Shown piece after piece: positions 36,129-45,097 of a stretch of 64,000 nucleotides of DNA. The notes under the pieces are model-generated. The model did not search any database, was not told the DNA's origin, and worked only from the letters and a program-made list of their open reading frames with translations. The stretch's first letter is position 1, and every line of letters begins with the position of its first letter. The position numbers were made by a program, and so were the translations under genes. Origin of the DNA: Rhodovulum euryhalinum (GTDB lineage: Bacteria > Pseudomonadota > Alphaproteobacteria > Rhodobacterales > Rhodobacteraceae); assembly GCF_004342445.1 (NCBI RefSeq), contig NZ_SLWW01000007.1:1-64000 (forward strand), written 5' to 3'.

Positions 36129-36677
36129 GGAAGAAGGTCCAGGGTATGGGGGACAAGCGGTAGTGTTGTCTCTATGGGCGAGAAATCTATCCAGCCGCAA
36201 GAGTGCAGCGGGGTTTTCCGGGACCACGGACACTTGGTGCCGCCGATGTCCGGAAACCATCCTGTCTGGCCGCTTGCGGTTTGAGCGTCCAGCGTGCCCG
36301 GGCATCACTTTGCGAAGGATCGGTCCAGCGCGCGCCGAACCCGTCCGGTGTCAATTCGAACCGACCGGTCCGCGCGCATGGCTCCTGCGCGGCAGGGCTT
36401 GCTCGCGGAATCCGGTGCGCTTGTCGGAAGCAGTCATGCGCCCTGCCTGCGGACGCGGCGTGTCCTGACCGCTGACGCTGGTGGCTTTCGCAGACCGGTC
36501 CGGTTTCGCCTTTCGAATTGCGGGGTGCCGGAATCCGACGGGATATCCCGGCGGTCGCGGCCGACCGGGGCGCCTGTGCCGGGTGTCACACGGATGTCAG
36601 ACAACTCCAATACCCGGAGCGCTGGAATTGGAAAAGTTCCGTGAGCCAGACCCTCAGCCACACAGGAAACCCCCGAC
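36129..36677. other. Divergent intergenic region between glgP and the phoX-like gene
   Basis: 549 bases without a credible gene. It must hold the glycogen operon promoter (minus strand) and the phoX-like promoter (plus strand). The only recognisable element is the Pho-box-like pair of TGTCA repeats at 36583-36600. Short open frames in the region lack family features. Confidence 0.6.
36583..36600 (+). promoter_or_regulatory. Candidate Pho box (PhoB site) upstream of the phoX-like gene
   Basis: GTGTCACACGGATGTCAG contains two TGTCA cores, at 36584-36588 and 36595-36599. They are in direct repeat with 11-base spacing, the geometry of the Pho box (two CTGTCAT-like 7-mers separated by four bases). 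It ends 77 bases before the phoX-like start codon. The outer bases of each 7-mer differ from consensus and no strong -10 element is evident. Confidence 0.55.
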
Positions 36678-38555
36678 ATGACCAAGTTCTCCCTACTTTG
36701 CGGAACCGCGGCGCTGGCGCTGTCTGCCGGCGCCGCGCTGGCTGCCGACATCGTCGCTGTCGAGTTCACCGACACGCCCGCGCCCACCGATGCCGCCGAG
36801 ATGGTAACGACTCATTCGAAATCCTCGGCCATCGTGCGCTACAGTGACGGCACGACCCGGGAATTTCCGCTGTCCTATGTCTCGATCTTCAAGAACATCG
36901 ACACGATCGGCGGTCAGGCCGCTGCGCAGCTTTACAACGCCAAGGGCGAGCCGCTGGTCGACCCGAACGGCGATCCCGTCATCGCCGAGACGCCGGATGC
37001 CAACAGCCTGCTGGAAATCGACGGCAAGCCGTTCCTCGTGACGCATTACGAATACGATTGGATCCTTGCCAACGGTGCCGAGGCGCGCCGCGTCGAGGGC
37101 TGGTATTCGCGCATGCCCATGTCGATGAGCGTCGCTACGCTGGACCAGGGCGCCGATGGTGCGTTGGTGGCCAAGTCGGTCAAGCCGATCGACTTTTCGG
37201 GCGTGAACGGCCTGTGGATCCCCTGTGCCGGCGGCCCGACGCCGTGGAACACCCATCTCGGCTCGGAAGAGGATTACGACCTCTACTTCCAGGCCGTCTC
37301 GGGCGAGAAGAACCTCAAGACGACCACCGAGGGCCTGCGCGCGCTGAGCGAGATGTATCTGGGCGGCGCCGCGGCCAACCCCTATCACTACGGCTTTATC
37401 CCCGAGGTGACGGTCAAGGCCGACGGCTCGACCGAGGTGGTCAAGCACTACTCGATGGGCCGTGCCACATGGGAACTGGCCCGCGTGATGCCCGACAGCC
37501 GCACCGCCTATTTCGGCGATGACGGCGACCATGTCGCGCTGTTCATGTATGTCGCCGATGCGGCCGAAGATCTGTCCGCCGGCACGCTCTATGCCGCGCG
37601 CTGGAACCAGGTCTCGGGCCAGGGCGGCGGGTCCGCCACGCTGGACTGGGTCAAGCTGGGCCATGCGACCGATGCCGAGGTCAAGGCGATCATCGACGGC
37701 GGCGTGACCTTCGACGACATCTTCGAGTCCACGACCGCCGAGGCGACGCCGGATTGGGAAGCGCAGGGCTACAAGATGATCCGCGCCGGTCATTCGGGCG
37801 ACGAGATCCTGCGCCTGAAAGACGGCATGGAACAGGCCGCGGCGTTCCTGGAATCGCGCCGCTACGCGGCCTGGGTGGGCGCCACGACCGAGTTCAACAA
37901 GATGGAAGGCGTCGCCGCCGATCCGAAGAAAAAGAACCTCTACGTCGCGATGTCCTACAACGAAAAGGGCATGCAGGCCGAAGAGGGCGCCGCGCAGGAC
38001 CACATGCAGGTCGAGAAGATCAAGGCCGGCGCCACCTACGAGGTCGCGATGGACGGCGGTCGCGTCGACACCAACGGCGAGGCGATCAATTCGGACTGGG
38101 TCGGCACCGCGATGCGGGTGCCTGCCGCGCTTCTTGGTCAGGACATCGAGGCCGACGCGCTGGGCAACATCGCCCATCCCGACAAGGTCGCGAACCCCGA
38201 CAACCTGCACTTCTCGCCCGCGATGCGCACCCTTTTCATCGGCGAGGACTCGGGGACGCATGTCAACAACTTCGTCTGGGCCTACAACGTCGATACCGGC
38301 AAGCTGAGCCGCATCCTGTCCCAGGCCTCGGGTGCCGAGGCCACCGGCCTGCAGGTCGTCGACAACATCGGGGGCCATGCCTACGTGATGGCCAACAACC
38401 AGCACCAGGGCGAGTGGATTTCCTCGATGCCCGAGGATGTGGTGGCCCGGCTGGAAGCCAAGGCGATCGAGCTTTACGGCACCAATGACAAGGGCACGCC
38501 GAACTACAAGCTTGAGGCCCATGTCGGCTATCTGGCAGGTCTGCCCGGCCTCTGA
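36678..38555 (+). CDS. phoX: PhoX-family (DUF839) phosphatase-like periplasmic protein
   Basis: A 625-residue exported protein of the PhoX/DUF839 family, calcium- and iron-dependent alkaline phosphatases that release phosphate from phosphomonoesters. The family core GLWIPCAGGPTPWNTHLGSEED is at residues 178-199, with Cys183 at the position of the iron-ligand cysteine. LFIGEDSGTHVNNFVWAYN near residue 525 fits the later metal-binding region. The signal peptide MTKFSLLCGTAALALSAGA lacks a twin arginine, unlike typical Tat-exported PhoX, so Sec export with metal loading outside the cytoplasm is implied. A Pho-box-like site lies upstream, and a two-heme-motif protein is encoded downstream beyond a strong hairpin. 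Confidence 0.82.
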   Translation: MTKFSLLCGTAALALSAGAALAADIVAVEFTDTPAPTDAAEMVTTHSKSSAIVRYSDGTTREFPLSYVSIFKNIDTIGGQAAAQLYNAKGEPLVDPNGDPVIAETPDANSLLEIDGKPFLVTHYEYDWILANGAEARRVEGWYSRMPMSMSVATLDQGADGALVAKSVKPIDFSGVNGLWIPCAGGPTPWNTHLGSEEDYDLYFQAVSGEKNLKTTTEGLRALSEMYLGGAAANPYHYGFIPEVTVKADGSTEVVKHYSMGRATWELARVMPDSRTAYFGDDGDHVALFMYVADAAEDLSAGTLYAARWNQVSGQGGGSATLDWVKLGHATDAEVKAIIDGGVTFDDIFESTTAEATPDWEAQGYKMIRAGHSGDEILRLKDGMEQAAAFLESRRYAAWVGATTEFNKMEGVAADPKKKNLYVAMSYNEKGMQAEEGAAQDHMQVEKIKAGATYEVAMDGGRVDTNGEAINSDWVGTAMRVPAALLGQDIEADALGNIAHPDKVANPDNLHFSPAMRTLFIGEDSGTHVNNFVWAYNVDTGKLSRILSQASGAEATGLQVVDNIGGHAYVMANNQHQGEWISSMPEDVVARLEAKAIELYGTNDKGTPNYKLEAHVGYLAGLPGL

Positions 38556-38571
38556 TCCGGTCTGCTGATCC

Positions 38572-38603
38572 CGGGGCCGGGCCCGTCACAGGGCCCGGCC
38601 CCG
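38572..38603 (+). terminator. Very stable hairpin after the phoX-like gene
   Basis: A perfect 13-base stem: CGGGGCCGGGCCC at 38572-38584 pairs with GGGCCCGGCCCCG at 38591-38603 around the loop GTCACA. Downstream is GCTCCGTTTCCC, only weakly T-rich. It can act as a terminator or as an mRNA-stabilising element that lowers expression of the following cytochrome-like gene. Confidence 0.75.
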
Positions 38604-38646
38604 CTCCGTTTCCCTGGCGTTTCCGACAGGCACAAGGGGTGATCCC

Positions 38647-40626
38647 ATGCACCGCAATCCGCTTCGATCTGTTCTTCTGGCCGGAACCGGCCTTGTCGCG
38701 CTGACCGGCGCCGCCCCGGCGGGGGATTATGCCGCGCCGCTGATCGGCGACTACATCTCGCGCGCGCAGTTCCCGAACCCCTATGCCCACATTCCCGCCC
38801 AGTGCTACATCGAGACCGCGGGCGGCACCCAGAACCCCTGTCAGGTCTGCCATACCGACGGGCTGGCCAATCGCCGTTTCGGCAACAACGCGCCGCAGGG
38901 CGGGGCGTCGCCTTTCATCGGCGATCTGACGGCGGAATACGCCTTCGCCGCGCTGAACCATCCGTTCCGGCCCAACGGGTCGATCAACCCGTGGGAAAAC
39001 ACGCTGTTCCCAGAGAAGCTGCGCGCCGCCGTGGCCGAGGCGGGCCATGACCCCGCCGCCTGGGACATGGAGACCTGGATCCGCCAGGACAACTGGTCCG
39101 CCGCCGCCGCGCGCCGCCCCGGCGATGCGCGCGTCTGGGATACCGGCGTGCGGGACAACCCGTTCCGCCTGTTCCCGGCGCTTTCACCGGCCGATCTGCC
39201 CGCCGACGAGGACGGCTTCGTGCGCAGCGACCGTGAAGAGGGCACATTTTTTAACGACGGGCGCGGCGGGATCACCGGCTGGCGGTCGGTCAATTTCGTC
39301 CCCCACGGCATCTTCACGCCGCTGACCGGGTCAGTCTCGGGGATCTATATCCGCCTGCCCGAACGCTTCATGCAGGATGCCGAGGGGCGGTTCGACCTGC
39401 CCACCTATGCCGCCAATCTCGACCTCGTGGCCGCTGCCGTGTCCGACCACCTGCCCGAGGATGCACCGGCCACCTACCTGGGGGCGGCCGGCGGTGATCC
39501 GGTCCAGCCCGGCCTTTATCCCATCGGCACCGAGTTCGCCCATCCCCTGCACTATGTGGATACCGAGGCCGACGGAACCGAAGGCGCCTCCGGCCGCTTC
39601 CCCGGGGCCCGCGCCGACCGGGTCAAGGAAATCAGGTACATGTACAAGATCCGGCGGTTCGATCCCGAATATGCCGGTCCCGAGATCAAGGAGGAAAGCG
39701 CGCCTGCCTATGCCAGTCGCACCGAAGGCTGGATCGACAATGGTGCGGGCTGGATCCTCGCCGGCTGGATCGAGGATGCGGACGGCACCCTGCGTGCCCA
39801 GACGCCTTCGGAACTGGTGCAATGCGTTGGCTGCCATTCCGGGCATGAACCGCAGCGCGAAACCGGGGGGCACGCCACCTTTCAGTCCGGGGTCGGCGTG
39901 ACCATCGACAGCACCTGGGCACTGCCCCGCCGCCTGCCCGGCGATACGGGCTGGGGCGAGAACACCGCGATGGGCTATCGCGCGCCGGAGGCAGAGGGCG
40001 GCATCGGCCAGTCCGCCTTTCCCGACCCGATCAACCGGGCGATGGGAAAGGGCGAATTCGCCCACTTCCTGGAACATGTGGTGGGTGTCAGCCTCTATGG
40101 CGACATGCCGGCCAGCGTCGAGGCGTTCCTTGTCCGGACGATCCGCGCGGGGAACGGCTATTCCGCCGATTGGCCCGCGCTCGTGACCGGCACGGCTGAG
40201 GGCTATGTCGGCGCGCAGCGCCACCGCGCCGCGCTGTTGAAAGAGTTGATCGCACGGGGCGATCATCTGGACGCGGAGGGAAACCTGGCCGGTGCGCTGC
40301 TCTACCCGCCGCACTCCGCTGCACTGGCTGCGGCGCGCGGCTATCGCATGGTGGTGGCCACCCAGCGCTACGATTTCGGCAAGGACGCCTTCCCGGAAAC
40401 GCCCGTGACCTTCCGCTATTTCCGCGGCGAAGAGACCGCGTTTGCCCACCGGGACGGCACGCCCTACACCGTGGGGGAGATCGTGCTCGACCGCCCGATC
40501 GACGAGGACCGCACCAGCCTGACCTGGGGCGTCGGAACCGCCGCGACCGAGATCACGGAGTCGCCCGACTATCAACCGATCCTGGACTATCTCTCCGCGC
40601 ACGAGCTTCCGGCCAGCGCCCGCTGA
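38647..40626 (+). CDS. Periplasmic protein with two c-type heme motifs, unknown function
   Basis: A 659-residue exported protein. The signal peptide MHRNPLRSVLLAGTGLVALTGAAPA ends near residue 25. Two CxxCH heme-attachment motifs are far apart: CQVCH at residues 65-69 and CVGCH at 393-397. Between and after them are Trp/Tyr/Pro-rich stretches without a family I can name. It has no second membrane helix, so it should be soluble in the periplasm. The wide spacing fits two separate heme-bearing domains, as in diheme electron-transfer or oxidoreductase proteins. It lies 91 bases after the phoX-like gene in the same direction, suggesting a shared transcription unit. Confidence 0.75.
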   Translation: MHRNPLRSVLLAGTGLVALTGAAPAGDYAAPLIGDYISRAQFPNPYAHIPAQCYIETAGGTQNPCQVCHTDGLANRRFGNNAPQGGASPFIGDLTAEYAFAALNHPFRPNGSINPWENTLFPEKLRAAVAEAGHDPAAWDMETWIRQDNWSAAAARRPGDARVWDTGVRDNPFRLFPALSPADLPADEDGFVRSDREEGTFFNDGRGGITGWRSVNFVPHGIFTPLTGSVSGIYIRLPERFMQDAEGRFDLPTYAANLDLVAAAVSDHLPEDAPATYLGAAGGDPVQPGLYPIGTEFAHPLHYVDTEADGTEGASGRFPGARADRVKEIRYMYKIRRFDPEYAGPEIKEESAPAYASRTEGWIDNGAGWILAGWIEDADGTLRAQTPSELVQCVGCHSGHEPQRETGGHATFQSGVGVTIDSTWALPRRLPGDTGWGENTAMGYRAPEAEGGIGQSAFPDPINRAMGKGEFAHFLEHVVGVSLYGDMPASVEAFLVRTIRAGNGYSADWPALVTGTAEGYVGAQRHRAALLKELIARGDHLDAEGNLAGALLYPPHSAALAAARGYRMVVATQRYDFGKDAFPETPVTFRYFRGEETAFAHRDGTPYTVGEIVLDRPIDEDRTSLTWGVGTAATEITESPDYQPILDYLSAHELPASAR

Positions 40627-40666
40627 CCGGACCTGCCCCGCATGTCGCCTTGCGGGGCAGGCCGGT
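40626..40666 (+). terminator. Hairpin terminator after the diheme-protein gene
   Basis: ACCGG and CCTGCCCCGCA (40626-40642) pair with TGCGGGGCAGG and CCGGT (40651-40666), leaving one bulged A at 40631 and a short loop. There is no T-run, so termination may depend on the stem alone or on Rho. Confidence 0.7.
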
Positions 40667-40697
40667 CGGATTGCCCGTCATCATGGCCCGCGCGCCA

Positions 40698-40725
40698 TTG
40701 ACAGCCCGCGTACCGTCTGTATAAG
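40698..40725 (+). promoter_or_regulatory. Sigma-70 promoter of rpsD
   Basis: TTGACA (40698-40703) and TATAAG (40720-40725) are separated by 16 bases, close to the sigma-70 consensus. They lie about 150 bases upstream of the rpsD start, with the transcription start expected near 40732. Confidence 0.75.
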
Positions 40726-40733
40726 CGCGCCAT

Positions 40734-40874
40734 CCCGGCCCCTGCGGCCGGGTCTTTCATTGGTGTTGGTGGCCCCCGCAAGGGGATGCCTGTCGGCCCC
40801 GGATAAGACCGGGGGCAAAGGACAACGCCCTTCATTGCCGCGCTTGCGCGGCGCCCGATTGAAGGAGATCAGCC
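40734..40874 (+). ncRNA. Structured 5' leader of rpsD, possible ribosomal-protein autoregulation element
   Basis: After the promoter, about 140 untranslated bases contain several hairpins: CCCGGCC/GGCCGGG at 40734-40752 followed by TCTTTC, CCCCGG/CCGGGG at 40797-40814, and a GCCGCGC/GCGCGGC stem just before the ribosome-binding site GAAGGAG. S4 represses its own synthesis by binding leader mRNA in E. coli and Bacillus. A similar role here is an inference from the structure only. Confidence 0.45.
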
Positions 40875-41495
40875 GTGACCAAACGCACGTCTGCCAAGTA
40901 CAAGATCGACCGCCGGATGGGCGAGAACATCTGGGGCCGTCCGAAATCCCCCGTCAACCGCCGCGAATACGGCCCCGGCCAGCACGGCCAGCGCCGCAAG
41001 GGCAAGCTGTCCGACTTCGGCATGCAGCTGCGCGCCAAGCAGAAGCTCAAGGGCTATTACGGCGACCTGACCGAAAAGCAGTTCCGCCGCATCTATGCCG
41101 AGGCCGAGCGTCAGCGCGGCGACACCGGTGAGCTGCTGATCGGCCTGCTGGAGCGCCGGCTCGACGCGGTGGTCTACCGCGCCAAGTTCGTGCCCACGAT
41201 CTTTGCCGCGCGGCAGTTCGTGAACCACGGCCATGTGACCGTGAACGGCGAGCGGGTGAACATCCCGTCCTACCGCGTCAAGGAAGGCGACGTGGTCGAG
41301 GTGCGGCAGAAATCCCGCCAGATGGCCGCGCTGCTCGAGGCCGTCCAGCTGGCCGAGCGCGACGTGCCCGACTACATCGAGGTCGACCATTCCAAGATGA
41401 CCGCGAAATTCGTGCGCACGCCCGGCTTGGGCGACGTGCCGTACCCGGTCATGATGGAACCGAACCTCGTCATCGAATTCTACGCGCAGAACTAG
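40875..41495 (+). CDS. rpsD: 30S ribosomal protein S4
   Basis: A primary 16S rRNA-binding protein that nucleates small-subunit assembly. The 206-residue product starts [26 protein letters not shown], as in alphaproteobacterial S4. It carries the S4 RNA-binding domain: [42 protein letters not shown] at about residues 92-134. It starts with GTG at 40875 and AAGGAG nine bases before, and stands alone, outside the alpha operon, as usual in this order. It has its own promoter, a structured leader and a downstream terminator. Confidence 0.97.
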   Translation: MTKRTSAKYKIDRRMGENIWGRPKSPVNRREYGPGQHGQRRKGKLSDFGMQLRAKQKLKGYYGDLTEKQFRRIYAEAERQRGDTGELLIGLLERRLDAVVYRAKFVPTIFAARQFVNHGHVTVNGERVNIPSYRVKEGDVVEVRQKSRQMAALLEAVQLAERDVPDYIEVDHSKMTAKFVRTPGLGDVPYPVMMEPNLVIEFYAQN

Positions 41496-41521
41496 GGTTC
41501 CGCGCCACCGACCGATCGTTG

Positions 41522-41555
41522 CGGCCCGCTCCGGCATCCCCGGGGCGGGCCGTTT
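41522..41555 (+). terminator. Rho-independent terminator of rpsD
   Basis: CGGCCCGCTCC (41522-41532) pairs with GGGGCGGGCCG (41542-41552), with one T-G wobble, followed by TTTCC. It lies 27 bases after the rpsD stop. Confidence 0.8.
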
Positions 41556-41637
41556 CCGTTCGGCCCTCGGGCCGCTTGCCAGCCTGTCGCGCGCGCAGTA
41601 GATCACGAACGGAGCGCGCTGAAACGGGAAAGGCGAA

Positions 41638-42174
41638 ATGGCCGGAAAACCGCCTCTGGAAAGCAGCTTCGAACGCGGGATCTTTGCCTCGCGCTGGCTG
41701 ATGGCGCCGATGTATCTTGGCCTTGTGGTCTCGCTGGGCATGCTCGCGGTCGTGTTCCTGCGCGAACTGGCCTATTACGCGCCGCAGGTGCTGACCATGA
41801 GCAGCGAAAAGGCGATCCTAGCAATCCTGACGCTGATCGACCTGACGCTGGCGGCCAACCTTCTGCTGATCGTGCTGTTCTCGGGCTACGAGAACTTCGT
41901 CTCGAAACTCGATATCGGCGAGCATGTCGACCGCCCCGACTGGATGGGTGCGGTGGATTTCTCGGGGCTCAAGATGAAGCTGATCGCCTCGATCGTGGCG
42001 ATCTCGGCGATCCACCTGCTGAAACGGTTCATGGAGATCGGCCAGCAGGCGGCCGACGCGGTCTTCGGCCGGGAAGAACTGTTCTGGCTGGTGGTGATCC
42101 ACATGGTTTTCGTGCTGTCGGGCGTCTTGATGGCAGCGATGGACTGGCTGTCGGCGCGGGCAAAAAAGGGCTAG
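41638..42174 (+). CDS. YqhA/UPF0114-family inner-membrane protein
   Basis: A 178-residue protein with four hydrophobic segments and the UPF0114 (TIGR00645) signature: FERGIFASRWLMAPMYLGL at the start, LTLIDLTLAANLLLIVLFSGYENFVS in the middle and LIASIVAISAIHLLKRFM. No function is established, although weak relatedness to small ion-channel or transporter proteins has been proposed for the family. The gene stands between rpsD and hisC with its own upstream gap of 142 bases; no operon is evident. Confidence 0.9.
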   Translation: MAGKPPLESSFERGIFASRWLMAPMYLGLVVSLGMLAVVFLRELAYYAPQVLTMSSEKAILAILTLIDLTLAANLLLIVLFSGYENFVSKLDIGEHVDRPDWMGAVDFSGLKMKLIASIVAISAIHLLKRFMEIGQQAADAVFGREELFWLVVIHMVFVLSGVLMAAMDWLSARAKKG

Positions 42175-42246
42175 TGTCACGGCCCTTTTTCCCGCTGGCC
42201 TCGTCCCGGCCTGTCGGCTAGGGATGCCCGGCAAGGAGAGACGCCA

Positions 42247-43332
42247 ATGAACCAGATCACGCCCCAGCCCGGCATCCTCGAGATCGCCCCCTATGTCGGC
42301 GGGCAGTCGAGGATCGCGGGCATGTCCGACGTGATCAAGCTCTCGTCGAACGAGAACCCGTTCGGACCGTCGGAAAAGGCCAGGCTGGCCTTCACGCGGA
42401 CAGTGCACAGCCTGCACCGCTATCCCTCGACCGACCACGCCGAGTTGCGCGCCGCGATCGGCGAGGTGCACGGCCTGGATCCGGCGCGGGTGATCTGCGG
42501 CGTGGGGTCGGACGAGATCATCACCTTCCTCTGCCAGGCCTATGCGGGTCCCGGATCGGAGGTGATCCATACCGAGCATGGCTTTGCCATGTACCGCATT
42601 TCGGCGCTTGCGGCCGGTGCGACCCCCGTCGAGGTGCCCGAGCGCGAGCGCGTGGTCGATGTCGATGCGATCCTTGCCGCCTGCACCGAACGGACGCGGC
42701 TTGTCTTCATCGCCAACCCCGCGAACCCCACCGGCACGATGATCCCGGCCGATCAGGCCGCGCGGCTGGCCGAGGGGCTGCCGCCGCAGGCAATCCTGGT
42801 GCTTGATGGGGCCTATGCAGAGTTCGTCAACGGGTTCGACGGGGGCGCCGGTCTGGTCGAGACGCGGCAGAACGTGGTGATGACGCGCACCTTCTCCAAG
42901 ATTTACGGGCTGGGCGGTCTCAGGATCGGCTGGGGATATGGTCCGGCCGAGGTGATCGGCGTTCTGGACCGCATCCGGGGGCCGTTCAACCTGTCCACCA
43001 CCCAGCTTGAAACCGCCGAGGCGGCGCTGCGCGACGTCGACTACACCCGCCACTGCCAGACCGAGAACGGGCGCCTTCGCACCTGGCTGGTCGAGGCGCT
43101 GAACGCCGCGGGCGTGCCGACCGATGTCTCCTTCGCGAATTTCGTGCTTGCACGCTTTGCCGATGCGGCCGAGGCGCAGGCTTGCGACGGTTTCCTGAAA
43201 TCCCAGGGTTTGATCGTGCGCCAGGTCGCGGGCTACAAGCTGCCCAACGCGCTGCGCATCACCGTGGGCGACGAATCCGCCTGTCGCCGTGTGGCCCATG
43301 CCATCGCGCGGTTCCGCGAGGGGGCCAGATGA
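42247..43332 (+). CDS. hisC: Histidinol-phosphate/aromatic aminotransferase
   Basis: A fold-type I aminotransferase of 361 residues. The signature [20 protein letters not shown] at about residue 217 contains the PLP lysine; [12 protein letters not shown] near residue 34 and [14 protein letters not shown] near residue 157 fit HisC. Histidine biosynthesis needs this step, but the gene directly overlaps a prephenate dehydrogenase gene (ATGA). That is the arrangement of a second HisC used for tyrosine and phenylalanine formation, so the aromatic role may dominate. GCAAGGAGAG upstream of the ATG gives a good ribosome-binding site. Confidence 0.92.
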   Translation: MNQITPQPGILEIAPYVGGQSRIAGMSDVIKLSSNENPFGPSEKARLAFTRTVHSLHRYPSTDHAELRAAIGEVHGLDPARVICGVGSDEIITFLCQAYAGPGSEVIHTEHGFAMYRISALAAGATPVEVPERERVVDVDAILAACTERTRLVFIANPANPTGTMIPADQAARLAEGLPPQAILVLDGAYAEFVNGFDGGAGLVETRQNVVMTRTFSKIYGLGGLRIGWGYGPAEVIGVLDRIRGPFNLSTTQLETAEAALRDVDYTRHCQTENGRLRTWLVEALNAAGVPTDVSFANFVLARFADAAEAQACDGFLKSQGLIVRQVAGYKLPNALRITVGDESACRRVAHAIARFREGAR

Positions 43333-44249
43333 GCGTCCTTTACGACCGCGTGGCCCTGATCGGGCTGGGCCTGATCGCGGGCTCGATGTCGCTGGCGATG
43401 CGGCGCGCGGGGATTGCGGGCGAGATCGTGGGCACCGCGCGCTCGGCCGAAACCCGCGCCGTCGCGGCCGAGATCGGCCTGGTCGACCGGGTGACCGAAA
43501 CCGCGGCCGAGGCGGTGCAGGGCGCTGATCTCGTGGTGCTGGCCGTGCCCGTGGGCGCGATGGACGCGGTGGCAGCCGAGATCGCGCCCAATCTGAAACC
43601 CGGCGCCACGGTGACCGATGTGGGGTCGGTCAAGCGCGCGGTGGTCGATGCCGTCACGCCCCATATCCCCGAGGGCGTGCATTTCGTCCCGGCGCACCCG
43701 CTGGCGGGCACCGAACATTCCGGACCCCGGTCGGGATTTGCCGAACTCTTCGACAATCGCTGGTGCCTGCTGGTGCCCGTGGAAGGCGCGGATCCCAAGG
43801 CGGTGGACCGGCTGCGCGCATTGTGGGAAGCTATGGGCGCCAATGTGGAGGAGATGGATGCCGACCATCACGATCTGGTTCTGGCGGTGACAAGCCATGT
43901 GCCGCACCTGATCGCCTATACGATGGTGGGCGTGGCCGACGATCTGCGGCGGGTCACCGACAGCGAGGTGATCAAGTATTCCGCCGCCGGGTTCCGCGAC
44001 TTTACCCGGATCGCGGCCTCGGACCCGACCATGTGGCGCGACGTGTTCCTGACCAACAGGGACGCGACGCTGGACATCCTCGGTCGCTTTACCGAGGAGC
44101 TTTTCGCCCTGCAACGGGCGATCCGGACAGGGCAGGGCGAGATGCTGTTCGACTATTTCACCCATACCCGCGCGATCCGCCGCGGGATCATCGAGGCCGG
44201 CCAGGACACCGACGCGCCGGATTTCGGCCGCGCGAAGAAGGTGCAATGA
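43329..44249 (+). CDS. tyrC: Prephenate/arogenate (cyclohexadienyl) dehydrogenase
   Basis: Oxidatively decarboxylates prephenate or arogenate in tyrosine synthesis, NAD(P)-dependent. The 306-residue product starts [26 protein letters not shown], with the Rossmann motif GLGLIAGS. It keeps [15 protein letters not shown] and the catalytic HH-type segment [21 protein letters not shown] in the helical domain. The ATG overlaps the hisC stop and its own stop overlaps the extensin-like start, so three unrelated functions share one tight transcription unit. The name tyrC follows Zymomonas and Rhodobacteraceae usage. Confidence 0.92.
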   Translation: MSVLYDRVALIGLGLIAGSMSLAMRRAGIAGEIVGTARSAETRAVAAEIGLVDRVTETAAEAVQGADLVVLAVPVGAMDAVAAEIAPNLKPGATVTDVGSVKRAVVDAVTPHIPEGVHFVPAHPLAGTEHSGPRSGFAELFDNRWCLLVPVEGADPKAVDRLRALWEAMGANVEEMDADHHDLVLAVTSHVPHLIAYTMVGVADDLRRVTDSEVIKYSAAGFRDFTRIAASDPTMWRDVFLTNRDATLDILGRFTEELFALQRAIRTGQGEMLFDYFTHTRAIRRGIIEAGQDTDAPDFGRAKKVQ

Positions 44250-45097
44250 GCGTGCGGCGTCTGACATGCGCGCTGGTGCTGGCGCTTGCCGCAGGGCCGG
44301 TGCAGGCCGCGCTTGAAAGCTCGCCCCGGCCGGAACCGCGCCCCTCCGATGCGGCAGAGATCGTGAGCCGGGCCGCCGCGGCTGACCGGCCTGCCGAGAT
44401 GCCCGCGACATTCCTAAAATCGCCGCCCCCGGCGGCCGAGGCCCTTGCGGTGTCCGCCATGGCGCTGGGCCGCTCGCTTCGTCCGATGCCGCGCCCCGTC
44501 CTGCCCTACCGCACCGCCGCGCTTTCGGCCTCGGGCCTGCGCAGCCAGCCTTCGGCCGTGCTGACGGCCAGGCGCGGCGCGGTCTGCGGCGATCCCGGCA
44601 TAAGGGGCGAGGCGATGGCGCCGATCCCCGGCCGGGTCAAGGGCTGCGGGGTGGACCGTCCCGTGAGGGTGATTGCGGTGGACGGCATCCCGCTGACCCG
44701 TCCCGCGGTGATGGACTGCCCCACGGCGCAGGCGCTCAAAAGCTGGGTCGCGACCGGGGTCAGGCCGGCGGTCGGCGGCTTGGGCGGCGGGGTCGCCTCG
44801 GTCAATGTGGTTGCGGACTATGTCTGCCGGACCCGAAACAACAAGTCCGGCGCGAAGATTTCAGAGCATGGGCGCGGCCGCGCGGTGGACGTCGCCGCGG
44901 TGAACCTGAAGAACGGGGCGGCGCTGACCGTGCTGACCGGCTGGCGCGATCCCAGGCACGGCAAGGTTCTGCGGCAGATGCACAAGGCCGCCTGCGGTCC
45001 CTTCGGCACGGTGCTGGGGCCGGAGTCGGACCCCTATCACCAGGACCATTTCCACCTGGACACGGCGCGCTACCGCAGCGGCGCGTATTGCCGCTAG
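44246..45097 (+). CDS. Extensin-family (Extensin_CAtail) exported protein, M15-peptidase-like
   Basis: A 283-residue protein with a Sec signal ([21 protein letters not shown]) and a proline-rich segment of about 90 residues, followed by the bacterial extensin-like domain with paired cysteines. The C-terminal part contains SEHGRGRAVDV and DPYHQDHFHLD. Together they mimic the SxHxxGxAxD and HxH zinc ligands of M15 D-Ala-D-Ala peptidases, so a cell-wall peptidase role is plausible but unproven. The ATG overlaps the tyrC stop. Confidence 0.85.
   Translation: MSVRRLTCALVLALAAGPVQAALESSPRPEPRPSDAAEIVSRAAAADRPAEMPATFLKSPPPAAEALAVSAMALGRSLRPMPRPVLPYRTAALSASGLRSQPSAVLTARRGAVCGDPGIRGEAMAPIPGRVKGCGVDRPVRVIAVDGIPLTRPAVMDCPTAQALKSWVATGVRPAVGGLGGGVASVNVVADYVCRTRNNKSGAKISEHGRGRAVDVAAVNLKNGAALTVLTGWRDPRHGKVLRQMHKAACGPFGTVLGPESDPYHQDHFHLDTARYRSGAYCR

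Noticed and set aside
36560-36610. CAGCH heme motif in a short frame upstream of the phoX-like gene
   Set aside because: The motif arises from TGTGCCGGGTGTCAC, part of which is the Pho-box-like repeat. The frame has no signal peptide or ribosome-binding site and overlaps the phoX start.
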